Positions 43,267 to 55,703 of a stretch of DNA of 64,000 nucleotides are shown piece by piece. The stretch lies in NCBI GenBank assembly GCA_019787685.1, contig JAHNUO010000004.1:1736001-1800000 (forward strand), given 5' to 3'. Both the position numbers and the translations under genes were made by a program. The notes below the pieces were generated by a model, which saw only the letters and a list, made by a program, of their open reading frames with translations, ran no database searches and was not told the DNA's origin. The first letter of the stretch is position 1, and each line of letters begins with the position of its first letter. This stretch comes from Chiua virens (taxonomy: Eukaryota; Basidiomycota; Agaricomycetes; Boletales; Boletaceae).

Positions 43267-45055
43267 CTAGGCCATCGGCCATTCCTCAAAACACCCTTGA
43301 CCAAACCTGAAAAAGCTGATGCTCCCTGCATCAACCGCAGCTATTACAATGGTCTTCTTTCCCGTTTTGAGTGCAAGAAAAGGATTCGGCTTTGGTGCCA
43401 TGAACGTCGGTTTGGTCTTCTGGGGCGGGGGGGTTGTACGGAAGAGAGGAGAAAACGAGAGCAGCCGTTGGAAAACTTTCGTTGACCCAGCGAACGAACT
43501 CGGTGGTGATCTAGACAGGGTTTTTTTGGCTGGGGGATCTTCTTCATGTACTGGAGTCATTATAGTAGTTGGATGAACGTCGGGCTGTTGAAGACCGCCT
43601 GGTTGCTTGGTAGGGGTCGAAATGCCACGTTTACGTGGCGGTGGAAGTGGCATTTCGGGGAGCACGTCAAAAAGTGCAGTCAATTCCTGCAAAGGTGGCA
43701 CGGACGTCGTTCGTGTGCTGCACAACCAATATTGACCATGAAGATCGGGAATAGCGTGCTCTGGAATTACTTACTCAACGACCACAACATAAAAATCGGG
43801 CACAGGCGGGGCTGTTTTGCGAAATGGTGTGGAAGGTTTATAAACATGGAAGAAGATTCTGTACGGTGAAGGTGTGGATGTTAGTGCGGGTTCAGGTGTT
43901 ACCGCTGGGAGATGCAAGGGAATAGTGTGACCACGAGGAACGAATCGTAGTGCCCTGAACAAGTCCTCTGAAAAAGGATGTGAAGTTAAATAGGCGAAAG
44001 AGTTGCGTATGAAAAAAACGTACGTATCGTTTTCTGTCGGTGAGGTTGTAACCGCCTCCACCAATCGATCCTGTGAAACACTCGGACGACACTGATGACG
44101 TTTGACATGAAGCGTTCGAAGAGATCTATAAACCACCCTATCAAGGCACGCGGTTGCGTGGTTGAAATTGAAACCAGTGGTATGGATGGGTATTCGGGCG
44201 TCGGGGGTTGGGCGCGCATCAAAATAAACCCAAGACGCTTCAAGTACGAGTACACCTAAGCGTGATTGCCATGAAGGATCAGCGAGTGTCGGCGTTGAGT
44301 GGGGATTCAGGACTCGCCTGATAGCGTTCTAGGGTCATTTCTTCACGTCCAATCATTTCGGCGAAAGCTTGCTGAACTGACATTGGCGTCCCTGGACTCT
44401 GGGTTTCAGGACTAAACGAATCTACGTCTTGCATTCCGCCAGAGAACGATTTATAACAAAACAGAGCACCGCGTTCGATGAGATACAAGGCTTCTTCAGG
44501 AAGAAGTTCGAGGCGTTTGGAAAGGTTGCATGACGAGACTCTCGTTTCCTTGTCTGTGCCCCCATCTCGCGCGGACAGAGTGGCGGAGTGACCCATCGTC
44601 GAAAAGTGAATACCACGTGCCGTTGTTACCTGTACGCGACCAACCGAAGGATACCAGATACCATAACTTGCTGTTTTGCTATCATAGGAGTTAGGACTGC
44701 TCCTGGCTGGCTACTTGAAGCAGCAGAACTTTCGACTAACCTGGAGATGGTTCTATTGGCGCGAAGAGTATCGAACATGGCATCCCGTGAGCGATCTAGG
44801 ACGTGAAGCTGTAGTCCTGATCCTCCTCCCGGGGTAGGCTCAAAGTCTTTTTCGCCACGTTTTGGTATTATGGGTCGCGCAGCAGCTCCGGGTTTTCTGT
44901 CCGAACGTCCATCGTGCATGCATGACTTGATCACTGGAAGTTACTCACGGAAGTTTCGTCCAGTCTAGTCCTGCATCCTCATCCTCAGATGAATGATCAT
45001 CTCCTTCTTGGATTTGTCCCGCTCGTGGACGTGGAATTTCGAGCGTATCATCCAT
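43267..45055 (-). CDS. SEN54: tRNA-splicing endonuclease subunit Sen54
   Basis: Sen54 is the structural subunit that pairs with Sen2 in the four-subunit tRNA intron endonuclease. The start at 45053-45055 gives MDDTLEIPRPRAGQ. Conserved blocks: the N-terminal domain (KRLELLPEEALYLIERGALF), VYSYLKRLGFILMRAQPP, then RIFFHVYKPSTPFRKT with PPVPDFYVVVVDTRTTSVPP, and the C-terminal NPFLALKTGKKTIVIAAVDA followed by FFRFGQGCFEEWPMA. A 70-nt class intron (GTAAGT...GTGCAG) joins VVVVD to TRTTS. No frame break was found. The 5' end is 146 bp from the divergent SAM carrier gene. Confidence 0.92.
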
Positions 45056-45201
45056 AAGTGCTTGCAAAGAGACTGTGTTTACTTGGTGGTAGTGATTCGG
45101 AAAACTGATATGATCATGGTCAGAGTTTGAGTTCCATAAATGGCACTCAACAACCTCTTCTCGCACATCCGTCGTCCGTCCCGTCCACAGTATCGGGCGA
45201 A
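45056..45201. promoter_or_regulatory. Shared divergent promoter SEN54 / SAM carrier
   Basis: Only 146 bp separate the two start codons, so both 5' UTRs and promoters must lie here. No TATA box is evident. Compact divergent housekeeping pairs of this kind are common in fungi. Confidence 0.6.
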
Positions 45202-46298
45202 ATGGAAACCGAACGCAAGCCAACATTCGTCCAGTCTCTCATCGTGCGCCGCCTACTTGAACTCTCCCAACTTTCCTTACCCCTCGTAGGCTGGAGGTGC
45301 GGCGGGCACATCTGTGGACTTGCTTTTCTTCCCGATAGATACCATCAAGACACGTTTGCAATCTGCCCAGGGATTTGTGAAGGCTGGTGGCTTCAGAGGG
45401 ATTTACAAGGGTATTGGGAGTGTTGGTGTGGGAAGCGCACCGGGGGGTGAGTAGTGCATCGCGCTGTCAGACGTGACTCTTTATGACCGGGGTACAGCGG
45501 CAATATTTTTCTCGACGTACGAGTTGTTGAAGCAATCCTTGCCCTTGCATGGGCAGCTAGCCCCACTCAACCACATGATGTCCGCATCTATCGGTGAAAT
45601 TGTGCGCGTTCGATTGTCATTTCCATGTTTGATAACTGAGTACTGAGAGTCTCATACGTTAGGCAGCCTGTCTAATTCGTGTCCCAACTGAAGTGATAAA
45701 AACGCGTACGCAGACGTCATCTTATGGGTCTGCTGCGACGTCTCTCACTGCTACAAAGATAATTTTGAAGCAAGAGGGTTTGAAGGGTTTCTACCGTGGA
45801 TTTGGAATAACAATCACGCGTGAAGTATACAATACTTTTCTGAGTTATTTCCGTTCCGTTCCTTATTCTCTTGATACAGATCCCATTTACTTCGCTCCAA
45901 TTTCCCTTGTATGAATTCCTGAAGTACCGACTCTCCCTCGCTCTAGGAATGCGCCCACTGCATGCTTCGGAGGCCGCAGTATGCGGGAGTATTGCGGGCG
46001 GTGTCGCAGCCGCATTGACAACTCCTCTCGATGTTCTAAAGACGCGAGTGATGTTAGACATGCGGGTATGTGTGCCTCTCCCATTGTTCCCTTTTGCTTT
46101 CTAGCAGGTTGATAACGGAATATCCAGGGCCCATCATCGAAAACGCCTTCACTCTTGAACCGTTTTCTGCAAATTTATACTACCGAGGGACCGAGGGCAT
46201 TGTTTGCCGGCGTCTTACCACGGACGTTTTGGTTATCCGCCGGTGGTGCCGTGTTCCTAGGTGCTTACGAGTTGGTTATCGGTGCTCTTGGTTGGTAG
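45202..46298 (+). CDS. PET8: Mitochondrial S-adenosylmethionine carrier
   Basis: A mitochondrial carrier family member whose short N-terminus ([20 protein letters not shown]) and first repeat ([20 protein letters not shown]) are those of the SAM carrier (yeast Pet8, human SLC25A26). It imports SAM into the matrix for methylation and cofactor synthesis. Carrier motifs: [32 protein letters not shown], plus [33 protein letters not shown] and [19 protein letters not shown]. The first intron is 45244-45289 (GTGCGC...TCGTAG). The stop is at 46296-46298. An upstream ATG at 45140 opens another frame and is not used. All exons join in frame, so the gene appears intact. Confidence 0.92.
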
Positions 46299-47729
46299 AT
46301 GACCTAATGTGGCATGGCTATCGCCATGCTGCCCGCGACTGTGAGAAGGTCGGGTGCAAATCCATTTCCTCTGTAGACACCAGTGACGCTTTTGAAGTCG
46401 TATCACCGCCGGCTCCTCTTTACTTCGCTTCGCTGCTGGGAGTCTCAGAAGCAAGGGATACCATCAACTGCGCACCCTGGTGGTTTTTCATATGTATCTC
46501 ACGACGGAACACTGATGACAAGAATCCCCCAAGTTCCAAAGATCTCCTCCGACGCGACTCTGTTCCTGGTGGAAGTGAAAATTTTTAGGCTATTCAAGAT
46601 CTAGCCGAGGAAACTTTGAAATTGGAAATTGAACATGTGCGTGTATCTGGAACGCCGCCGCATCGTTCAGGGCTCTTTCCCGCACAGCGTCCACGGCAAC
46701 TTGCCGTTCCGCCAGTCCATTATCGAAGCCTAAATCCTTCAGACAGTGGCATTCTCATTTCACTATCTGCTTGGGTTAATAGCAGGCCCAAACCTTCCGC
46801 GAAATCGATAGCATTGACTGTCAACTTGAAGGCGGCTGTGCTCGGAGGAGGTAATCCGCAAGGGATTCAAATAAGGGCTGTTCCAGCTCTAAGAAAACAC
46901 TCAATCTGCGCCACCTTGACTACCATCTCATACCGCTAGGCTCGCGACTCTTTTTTCCTTCTGATCAGGAATACCACAGGGACAGTCAAGGAGCAGTCAT
47001 CAAAAAAAATTCGAGGCTTCCGTTGCTCTCTTAAGTAGCTTGCGCACAAAGTCCAACGACAATGCGTCGTGGTTCCCCGACTTTTGGCCAGCTCTCTACA
47101 AAGTGAATCGCGCGAAATTTTTATCTAATATTTGTTTCTGTGAACAGATTTCTATGAATAGTCCGTCTATCTTACGATGATCATGTCGTGTTGTAAGTAC
47201 ATTATGAGTGCTCGTCAATAACTCCTCATTCGAGTGTTATCAGATACGGATTGATTCAGATCGGATGATAGATTGTTGACACTGGCAAGCTGACAATTTC
47301 ATGAACTCGAGGTGATTTGGTTTGACGCAGGTGGGGCGCACAATGCGGGCTCAAACTGACATTAATATTTGGACGCAACTCCTTCAAGTATGGTATGCTA
47401 CCAGTACCTTACGGTTTAATAAAAGTATTGTTAATGAATATTGAGATCTGGGGCACGGAAAAACTCACAGTTACGAAAGTGCTGGTGAATCGGGAATTAG
47501 TACGCGCGCCGCGCGATACATTCGTGCCTTGGAAACGTCCCTCAAGTTCGTGCACGTGGGGACGGGTACGCCACGAGAACATCTCAATGCGATGCGGCCA
47601 TAAGAATAATCCCTGGGCCTGATCGGCCATTCTCAAGGATCGGGATTCACGTCCGTTAGAATCGCGGATACCGTTACCAGGGTATGTCTTTGCACGACCT
47701 TGATTCACATATAATTTCTTTAGATTGGC
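46299..47729. other. Unassigned region between SAM carrier and UbiA genes
   Basis: A plus-strand frame at 46616-46939 (KLEIEHVRVSGTPPHRSG...) is Arg/Pro/Ser-rich without a recognised domain. The remaining ~1.1 kb has no clear gene. The last ~100 bases end in TTTCTTTAG at 47715-47723, a 3' splice-like site just before the UbiA start, so an upstream UbiA exon may exist near 47600-47690. Confidence 0.35.
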
Positions 47730-48923
47730 ATGTTGTATCTCCCATACGAAAGATGCACTCCCACTGGCGGACCCCTGATCTTGCATACCATCTTTACACT
47801 CCTCTTCCTCTTTACCAAGGCAGATATCAGGACAGCCCTCATACCACAGGTGTGTGGTGATTGATCAACTGAAGCAATTTCTAACTCTACCAAATAGACT
47901 GTCTTTGCTCTGGCCGTCGCGTCCGTGTGTCATCTCTCACGTATCCTCCATGTCATTGCATGGATATGGCTTCACTTGCTGACATGCAACATCGCAAATC
48001 AAATCAAAGCACCGGACGAGGATAAAATCAACAAACCCTTTCGCCCCCTTCCATCCGGCAGAATCTCTGAACATCATGCTAGGATACTTCGCTGGACCCT
48101 GGTGCTCGTCTGTCTGGCAGTCTCCTTGACATACAGTGTCGAGCTCCTGTTGACCAGCCTAAAGCTCCAGATTCTCACCGTATTGTACAGCGAACTCCAT
48201 GGCGATGAATGTTTCCTGTTGAAAAATGCTCTCACTGCAGTCATGTATGGCTGTGCTGGTTTTGGCGGGGCTCTTTTAGCAGGTAGGCGTCCCAGTCGTC
48301 GCGCTCCTCCAATCGTCGGCAGTCGGTGATCGCTTACGAATGCATCACCCGCCAGGTTGTGATCGGTCACACGTCCCAAAGACGGCACAACTCGCCGTCC
48401 AATTGAGCACGGCGGTCTTTGCATCGACGTTGCACGCGCAAGACTTCAAAGACGTGTTGGGGGATCGCCTGACGGGTAGATGCACCCTTCCCATACTGTG
48501 TCCCTTCGTTTCCAGGATATCTGTAGCGCTGTGCATACCGCTCTGGTCTATCTGCCTCAGCTGTGTGTGGCGTTTGGACACGCTCAGTGCCATGGTATTC
48601 GTCGCATACTCTGGCTACACCGGCATTCGGTTCTTGATTTACCAATCCGTCGAAGACGATAAAAGGTCCTGTCGATACTATAGCGTGAGTGTCACAAAAT
48701 ACGATCACGTACGTGCCCGGGTCTCATTGACACGTTTGCAAACCAGTTTTGGCTTAGCATCCACCACATTTTACCTGCCTACTCGCGCATTTGCATGGCG
48801 GCCGTCACCCTCTGGTCCCTCATGTCCCACGACTTCGTCCAAGTCATTTCGAATATTTCTGCGTTCATCACGGACTTTGAAATATGTATCGCGGCCACAT
48901 TGTATCGCCGTATCTCACGTTAG
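47730..48923 (+). CDS. UbiA-superfamily prenyltransferase/terpene-cyclase-like membrane protein
   Basis: The sequence matches fungal UbiA-superfamily membrane proteins. The Asp-rich region reads NQIKAPDEDKINKPFRPLPS followed by GRIS, and the second reads HAQDFKDVLGDRLTGRCT. Both have the spacing of the Mg-diphosphate binding motifs (N/D-x-x-x-D and D-x-x-x-D). Hydrophobic helices flank them, including HTIFTLLFLFTKADIRT and ILRWTLVLVCLAVSLTYS. The C-terminus reads SIHHILPAYSRICMAAVTLW and stops at 48921-48923. Introns with GT...AG ends join the motifs in frame. In fungi such proteins occur both as prenyltransferases and as membrane terpene cyclases in secondary-metabolite loci. The ATG at 47730 may not be the true start. 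Confidence 0.8.
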
Positions 48924-49293
48924 TGGTGCTAACCTTAGTTATAGCATCACGGGACACGCATGTTGTACCATTCCCATCATATTCCCAGGTTCGGTCGATG
49001 GTTAGAAGGTCGAGACCAGTTAACGCACGACAAATTGGTTTGAGGACCACACGAGCATTACATTTTGCCCCAATTTACTCACGTTTGAGATCATTGTGAT
49101 GATCCTCGGAGAGACTTATGCCTCGTGTGTGCAAAAAACCAAATGTTCATTGGGGATTCCACATCCGTGCCGCAATCTGATTGATCGACCGCGTTTTCAT
49201 TGTCTTGGTTTTACGGAGCGGAGCTAATCAGAGTGTCCGAGAACAGTGCATATGGTGTATACGCGTTTTGATCCGAGATTCAGAGCCATCTGT

Positions 49294-51110
49294 TCAACTA
49301 TGAACACTCTGCACGATGCCCATCACCCAAGCGCGATCACCGCGGCCGATGACTTTTTCCGCGAAAAACTCGCCCAATATGTCCTTGAGCTGAGCAATCA
49401 CCTTGATGTTTTCTTCTCGTGTCCGGTCCAACGACTCCGGCATGTCGGACATTGGAGACAAGGTCTGCAACGCGATCTGGTCGGGGAAGGGCGCATACCG
49501 ACATCATGCATTAGTATGCTCGGCAATCAGAACGAGCAGAACGTGAGAACACGTACCATGACCGCGTCCACAACACCATCGACCGCCTCGCCGCCCGACG
49601 CCTTCGCACATTCCTCGCCCACTACGCGTGCACCACCGCCTTCGAGCACGCCTTTCCGTACGGCTTCTTTACCAATACCGACAAGTCCGCGAATCGCACC
49701 TTCCCGAGTGCCGAGCGGCTTGGGCGCTCCGCGGGGCTCTGAGTTAGATGGATCGTGCGCGATTGCAAGCGATTCGAAGCCGTTAATGACGACTGAGGTG
49801 GGAACGGATGTGGATGACGAGCCGTCGCCGCCTAGGAGTGCGACAAGGAGGGTTTTCATGATACGTGGTGAGAGTGAGGGGTACGTTGTTGAGTGTTGCG
49901 TCAACAATCGGCCGAGGGTTTGGGCTGTTGCTGTGCGAAGGTGGATTGCATGCGATCGTGGTAGGTGGGAATGGAGGAGGGTGGACAGAATGGAAGGTAA
50001 AATTTGGTGTAGCTGGAGCAGACCACAGTCAGCATTACAGCACATCGTGAAACAGGACGCAATAGACGTACATATGGCTCGATAAATAAAGTTTTATTTT
50101 CAAGGATGGCACCCACGACGTCAAGCAATACTTCAAGTGTCTTACCCTCAGATTCTCCTTCTCCTTCTCTGAGCGCGTTGACCACACCTTCCCCAACCCA
50201 TCGTACCAGATATGGCAAAAGTGCTTGCAGACCTGCGTCTCCACGAAGACTCGCAAGCGCAGCGGTGCGTTTTGTTGTATCCGATGCAGAGGATGATGAC
50301 GGGAGTAGCGATGATGTAAGTCGATTGTAATACAACTGTAGCTCCTTCGAGAGAACTTGCTTGACCAGCTGATTTTGCTGCGTTTGTTGTGTCGCCGGAG
50401 CCAGCTGTCGCCCCTGTGCCGTCGACGACGCGGGGGTAGTGCCCGGCTGTGATGGTTTGCCCTCCCCAGCTGCAAGTGTCGGCTCCTCTCTCGGAATAGC
50501 CGGCGGATTCTCTGGCACGAGCGGTTGCACGCCCTCTACGGCAAGCCAGTGCGCAGTCCAGTTGACCCCCCGCGGCACGGTAATCTTTTCCTCCTTCAAC
50601 ACTCTGTCAAAGTCGATCTCCTCGTCTTCCACGAAATAGACCGTGCCGGCGGAAGCAAGATGCGGGAAGGGCAGCGCGCGGCGAAAGGTGCCAGGCGCGT
50701 GCGGGGTATGTCCGTACAACGGCTCGATGTTAAGGGTTCGCAAGGCGAGGTCAATGTCTGCGGTGGTGAGAACTGTCCGACGCGCATGTCGCATATAGCG
50801 CGCTGCTTCCTGGAGGGTTTCATGCAATAGTCAGTCGTGGTAGTGTCCAATGTTTAAAAAGTCAAACGAACTAGTGGAAACACGCACCTCGATGACTTGG
50901 TGTGTTCTGTACTCGACGTCACTCGCGAGCGCGGATGCGACCACGTCCGGAAGACTCGAGATACCTAGCGACTCGGCCACATCCTATGTAATAGAGTGGT
51001 TCAATTTTGACTCAGTGGGCTGGATGAGCGCGCACTTTGACTGAATCAGCCTTGTAGACACCTGCATGGTATGTCTGGGTCAACTTGGGTTTGGGTCCAG
51101 GTTTGCTCAT
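49294..51110 (-). CDS. TAF6: TFIID/SAGA subunit TAF6
   Basis: TAF6 pairs with TAF9 through a histone fold within TFIID and, in yeast, SAGA. The start (51108-51110) gives MSKPGPKPKLTQTYHAG, spliced to DVAESLGISSLPDVVASALA, then EAARYMRHARRTVLTTADID and LALRTLNIEPLYGH, completing the histone fold and the conserved NIEPLYG motif. The middle holds VPRGVNWTAHWLAVEGVQP, which leads into the HEAT-repeat domain (LQLYYNRLTSSLL, LLPYLVRWVGEGVV, LHLRTATAQTLGRLL, VALLGGDG). The C-terminus ends at 49294. Joins at the introns are in frame. The neighbouring bHLH-like gene is transcribed toward TAF6 on the same strand. Confidence 0.9.
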
Positions 51111-51457
51111 GGCGGCGAGCGTCAGTTGTACTCTGTTTACCCTTTTACTATTTGGTTACTACATACAACGCTCGCCTTATTACTACTTCCACCACCCGTC
51201 GTATTGTTCCTAGCGCTCAGTCTCAGCGCTCAACCACAGCTATGAATATATGGGACTTGATTAATATTCTCCCTCCGATTCTACCGCAGAACGTCCATAA
51301 TTTCACTCAGCGCCTCAGGCGCTACAACGAGGGTAATTGTGCGGCGCTCTGTGACAGGAGAAGGCCACGCATGATACAAAGCATTAATTAATTATTGGGT
51401 ATGTGTAGGTTACGTTTTGTTATCTCCACCATCATGCCGTCCTAACGCTGAACTCTG

Positions 51458-52160
51458 CTAGTGATATCCGCCCATATCTGGAGGGATCTGGTATGTTGAC
51501 CCCAAAACCATGTCATATGGTTGGTGTGCATGCCCATAAAACTGTGTCGAACCTGGCAACCATGTTGGAGCGGTTATCTCGAAGCTTCGTGCGACGACCG
51601 GTTCTGGGACCATTGATAGCAAGCTATCCCCACAATATCCCTGGCTTGACCATGCACTTCCAGCGGCAATCACATTTTCTAAATGTTCTATCGTCAACTC
51701 GAATCGTTTATGGAGACAGAGCAAGGAACACGAACGATTAGCCATCCCATGACCACCAGGGGGGATTCTCGTCTTTGGATCATGTGGCTCGTCAATGGTA
51801 GGTATCGCCGACAATTTCAAGATGAGTTGTTGGTTCTCATCTGCGAGATTTCGCAATTTTTTGGCAGCTGCACACACCGCGATCCACATCAGCTGAAGGT
51901 TTATAACCCAGCGACATTTGATAGCATCGGTACTAACCTGTGACGAGCAGTTGATGGCGCGTAGCATCTCTGCCTAATGGAGTATCGAATGGATCGACGA
52001 GGAGTAATGCGTCGCGCAGTTCTGAGAAACCATCTATTTCTTTGGACCGGTACTCTCGTTGCGACTGCGTCTTGTTCTTTCTCCCCGGCGAAGGTGAAGG
52101 TGAAGTAGATGCTCGAGAAGAGGAATACGATGTGGATGCTCGAGATGATGAACGCTGCAT
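51458..52160 (-). CDS. bHLH-like regulatory protein
   Basis: The start (52158-52160) gives MQRSSSRASTSYSSSRASTS, a Ser-rich leader. It is followed by a basic helix-loop-helix-like block: KNKTQSQREYRSKEIDGFSE with LRDALLLVDP, then after an intron AAAKKLRNLADENQQL, the second helix and start of a zipper. The remaining ~100 residues include a helix (FELTIEHLENVIAAGSAW) and a Pro/Tyr-rich tail ending at 51458. The pattern resembles fungal bHLH transcription factors, although the basic region is atypical (QSQREYRSKE rather than H-x3-E-x2-RR). Target genes cannot be inferred. It lies 1 kb upstream of the terpene synthase, but divergently. Confidence 0.6.
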
Positions 52161-53140
52161 TGCTGAGTAGATGGGTGAGTCACTTTCAAACGTCTTGTCG
52201 TCATGGCGCTCGTATTATAGGTTCGGCTGAAATGGCCTGATCACCGCCATACAGTGCCGTTCTGTGGATGTTCGAACTTATCGGGATAATTCCGACTGTG
52301 AAATGAAACTTGCTTGAGTGAGGTTCGCTGGCTTTCGCTTTCGAAGACATGACGATTACGACCGAAACCCCCAGGTACCTGCTGTTTTCGTATCACAGCA
52401 TGTCAAAGCGTAAGGCGCGAGTCCTCGGCTACCTGGATCCTGTTTACCGTGCACGCTTTGGGACAACGGGGTCCCGGACACTGATACGGCGAGGACGAGG
52501 CCAGATCTGGTTTTTGTTCCATATTTATCCAATCTGGTGTTCTCTCTATGAAGTATGTTTCGCACACCCTTAACCTTGCAATCAATCAAGCTCCTTCCAG
52601 TGCTGATCGGCATCGGCCCGATACCTGACACCTGATCTGGGAGGAAGCCCGACGTCCATGGAAAAGCCCCGCAGCCTCCCCATGGCCCAGTACATTTCTT
52701 CTCCGGTTGAGCATGCCCCCGATGCCGGTGGTGTGCTCCGGCTGGCCGTTGATTCCAAAATGCAGTGTTTTCCTTTCTGGAGTTTCAAATATGGTGGCAC
52801 GTGGATCATGTCTGTCCCGTTTACATAGTCTATTTATTCTCACTCGATCATTTGTCTTGTACTTTCAGCCTCGGAAACGCAACAGGCCCGAGTGCTCTTG
52901 ACTTGGGTTGCGTCACTACGCAAGAAACCTATACATGCTAGTAAGGACCTCGACTATAGCAGGAGATGTATTTCGGTGACACTTCCGGGACGCGTGATGA
53001 ACGTTCTGATTTGCAATCAATTTAAGTTGCGGCATAGACGATTACAGTGGAACCGGAGAGTAGCTGAATGTTCCCGCGAGTGTATATAAGAACGACGGTG
53101 GTGAAGCCCATCGTTTCAGCCAAACCTGCAAACACTCAAC
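52161..53140. other. Upstream region of bHLH-like and terpene synthase genes
   Basis: Almost 1 kb between divergent starts. Short open frames appear on both strands (for example 52349-52573 plus, 52586-52843 minus) without family features. It should hold both promoters. Confidence 0.4.
53082..53090 (+). promoter_or_regulatory. TATA box of the terpene synthase gene
   Basis: GTATATAAG lies about 50 bp upstream of the ATG at 53141, in a short pyrimidine/A-rich leader ending AACACTCAACATG. Spacing fits a strong regulated promoter. Confidence 0.55.
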
Positions 53141-54215
53141 ATGCAACTGGTGAGCAAAAAGCCTAGTGATCATCCAGTGCGATTAACAACAATGCTTCCT
53201 TGCAGATTCAATCCGCACGCCAAAACATTCACTCACTTCTCGAGCAATGCCATGTTGTATACGAAATCACCTCGTTTGCTGAGGATCTGTACCAAGAGTG
53301 TATCGAAGACGCGGTCCAACGCGGGTACCCCGTGGACGGTGATCAGTCTGTGCGGACTTATCTGCACGAGGGGGTCATGTATGCAGCGACCGCCGGTGTG
53401 CACCTCCCCCACCGCCTGACGCAAATATGGATCGCACTCTACACGTCCTGTGCCATCTTCGTGGACGATGCGCCCAACCGGTTCCTGTCAGAGATGCCCA
53501 ATATCTATCGCTTCAACGACCGGTTCATATCCAATGAACCACAAGGAAATCGTGTCCTGGATGCATTTGCGGACATCTTGCGCCGGACTTCGGAATTGTA
53601 TCGACCCGTAGCGTCTCAGTTGATCACAACGGCGACGCTAAACTTTGTGACTGCCAATTTACTGGAACACGAAACCAGGACGATGAAGGTACGACTGTTA
53701 AAAATGTCCTCGAGGACACGTTCATGTCGCTGACGACGGCACGCTAGATCTCAAGCGCTGCACAACAGTACCCTACATACCAGCGAATCATGTCTGGCGT
53801 TGCAGAAGCTTATTCATTCATGGTATTCTCAAAGGAGATCCCCCTGAACGACTACATTCAGTCCATCCCAGAGATGACGCTATTCATTCAAAATGTCAAG
53901 TGTGTACCTGATCACATCTCATATCAGATGCATGTCTAACTTATGTCCTGTTTCAGCGACGTCCTATCATTTTACAAGGAAGAGCGCGCTGGCGAGACAA
54001 CCAACCAGGTCTCGACGCTAGCCGCTCGCACGAGAAAATCCAAATTGGAAACATATGGGGACTTGACGGAGACGACGATCGGCCTGTACAAGCGGATCGT
54101 GGCGATACTGGAGGGATTTCCGGAGGCTTGTGAAGCGTTCAAGCTTTACACAGGTGGATACGTTCGCTTCCACACCTCGCTGCAGAGATACCGATTGGGG
54201 GACCTGGAGTTGTAG
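53141..54215 (+). CDS. TRI5-family (trichodiene-synthase-like) sesquiterpene synthase
   Basis: Four exons (53141-53149, 53206-53688, 53748-53899, 53957-54215) encode 300 residues without any break. The fold is class I terpene cyclase. The metal-binding NSE motif is exact: NDVLSFYKEE at residues 215-224. The Asp-rich motif is IFVDDAPNR at residues 87-95, giving DDxxN rather than the DDxxD/E of classic synthases. Family-like segments include DGDQSVRTYLHEGVMYAA, GVAEAYSFMVFSKEIPL and YKRIVAILEGFPE. Such enzymes ionise farnesyl diphosphate and cyclise it. The tiny 9-nt first exon is supported by a canonical GTGAGC...TTGCAG intron. The product cannot be predicted. Confidence 0.88.
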
Positions 54216-55703
54216 TTGGTACACGGGCTTCGAGTCACTGGACCTCGTACTGGAGATCTTAATACCCCTTAATATACGTTTACATTAACATTTTGCTCTT
54301 GCTTGCTAGAATCGACATACACACACACATATACGACAGGATGATCTCCCCGTGCTATATTCAGAGTTTGATCCCGATCTCAGGCTGGTTTACATTGGGA
54401 AGGTCTGCTATGCAAGTACACTTTGGAGTCGCTCTGCGCGTTGCCAGTGACGATCTTCATTGATACCTACCAAGAGACAGATCTGTGTAATCTACGATGT
54501 AGAATCAAGTGTGGCTGAAAACTCGGAGTTGGCGTTTGTCGATAAATTTTCTCGTTGTGGACCGAACCGCCGACCAGATAGTATCCGGACCGCTTCCCTA
54601 AGACGGGAACCACATTTCATGGTCTAGATTCTTTCTGGGGGATACCCCCGGTTGTATCGTTGCCGGCCGGTGTTCGAGGTTATCCTTGGGCGCAAACTTC
54701 CAAATATACATATGAAAAGGTGACGTATCAATGTATCAATTATCACTCGCACGATCCGCCGGCGCGCCTCGATTCACTCCTTCGAGTTGCGACTCGGAGT
54801 GTTGATGTCTGGTGACACTGCTGTCGATCTGCGCTCAAATCCCGATAAGTGGAAGTCGTCGAAGAAATTCCAGAGACTGCGGAATTATCGAACCCGAACC
54901 TGTATCTGCGGCCCACATCGAGCGTTTAGATCCAGAGATAGGAGATGGCCAGAACTACAGCATTACCACAGCCCGCCATAGCTAGACGAAAATATGGGCG
55001 TTTTCAAGGGACGATTGTGCGGAAGGGCCATTGACGCAGCCTCAGGTATGTAACTTGTGTTTCATGAGCGTCAAGTTCGGATAGGTCCGTGAAGATATTA
55101 TTCACGCTGGTAGCAAGCGTATCATCAACATCGCTGCAGGGGTTACAACGTTGAGCAGGTGCGATATCAGAGGATCCACAACATGGCTTGCACAGAAGAT
55201 CCGGAAGCGGCGCCAGACCACGCAAATGTATTCAAGGCGCTAGTGGGTAAAATCGGATGTATCATATGGCAGCAAACTCCAATCTGGGCCAGCAAATCAT
55301 AACGCACACAGCAAGTTTATTGACTGGTTGTTGCACAGTCGTTCTCTTCTATATGGCACGCATCAATGGCAGGCGCTTCTGCCGAATCCGGCTCGCCGTG
55401 TTCCCCGGAATCCCTATCAAGATGGCATACCTTATCTGCGTCGTTTGTGTGGAAACATGAAACATGTCCAGCGTTCTCTGGCAACCTATTCAATTCTCGA
55501 ACTTCGACTTGATCCCGCCCAGGAATACCGTCACAGTAATACTTACGAATATGACTCATGCCATGGCGGTAACTCTGATATCTGACAATGAACCACAGCA
55601 ACATCAAGCTTGCGCCCAGTGCATCTATCGTAAACCACTGGCGCGCGAGTAAACACCACTTTCGACAAACCTTCATTCCGACGTTGGGGTCCACGACACG
55701 CCA
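54216..55703. other. Unassigned region between terpene synthase and GNAT genes
   Basis: About 1.5 kb with only short open frames (54787-54981 plus, 55004-55225 minus, 55317-55733 minus) that show no domain. It probably contains the terpene synthase 3' UTR (AT-rich near 54250-54330) and the promoter of the first GNAT gene. Confidence 0.35.

Noticed and set aside
45140..45201. Upstream ATG at 45140 as the SAM carrier start
   Set aside because: It opens another frame; ATG 45202 gives the family-like N-terminus and an in-frame first splice.
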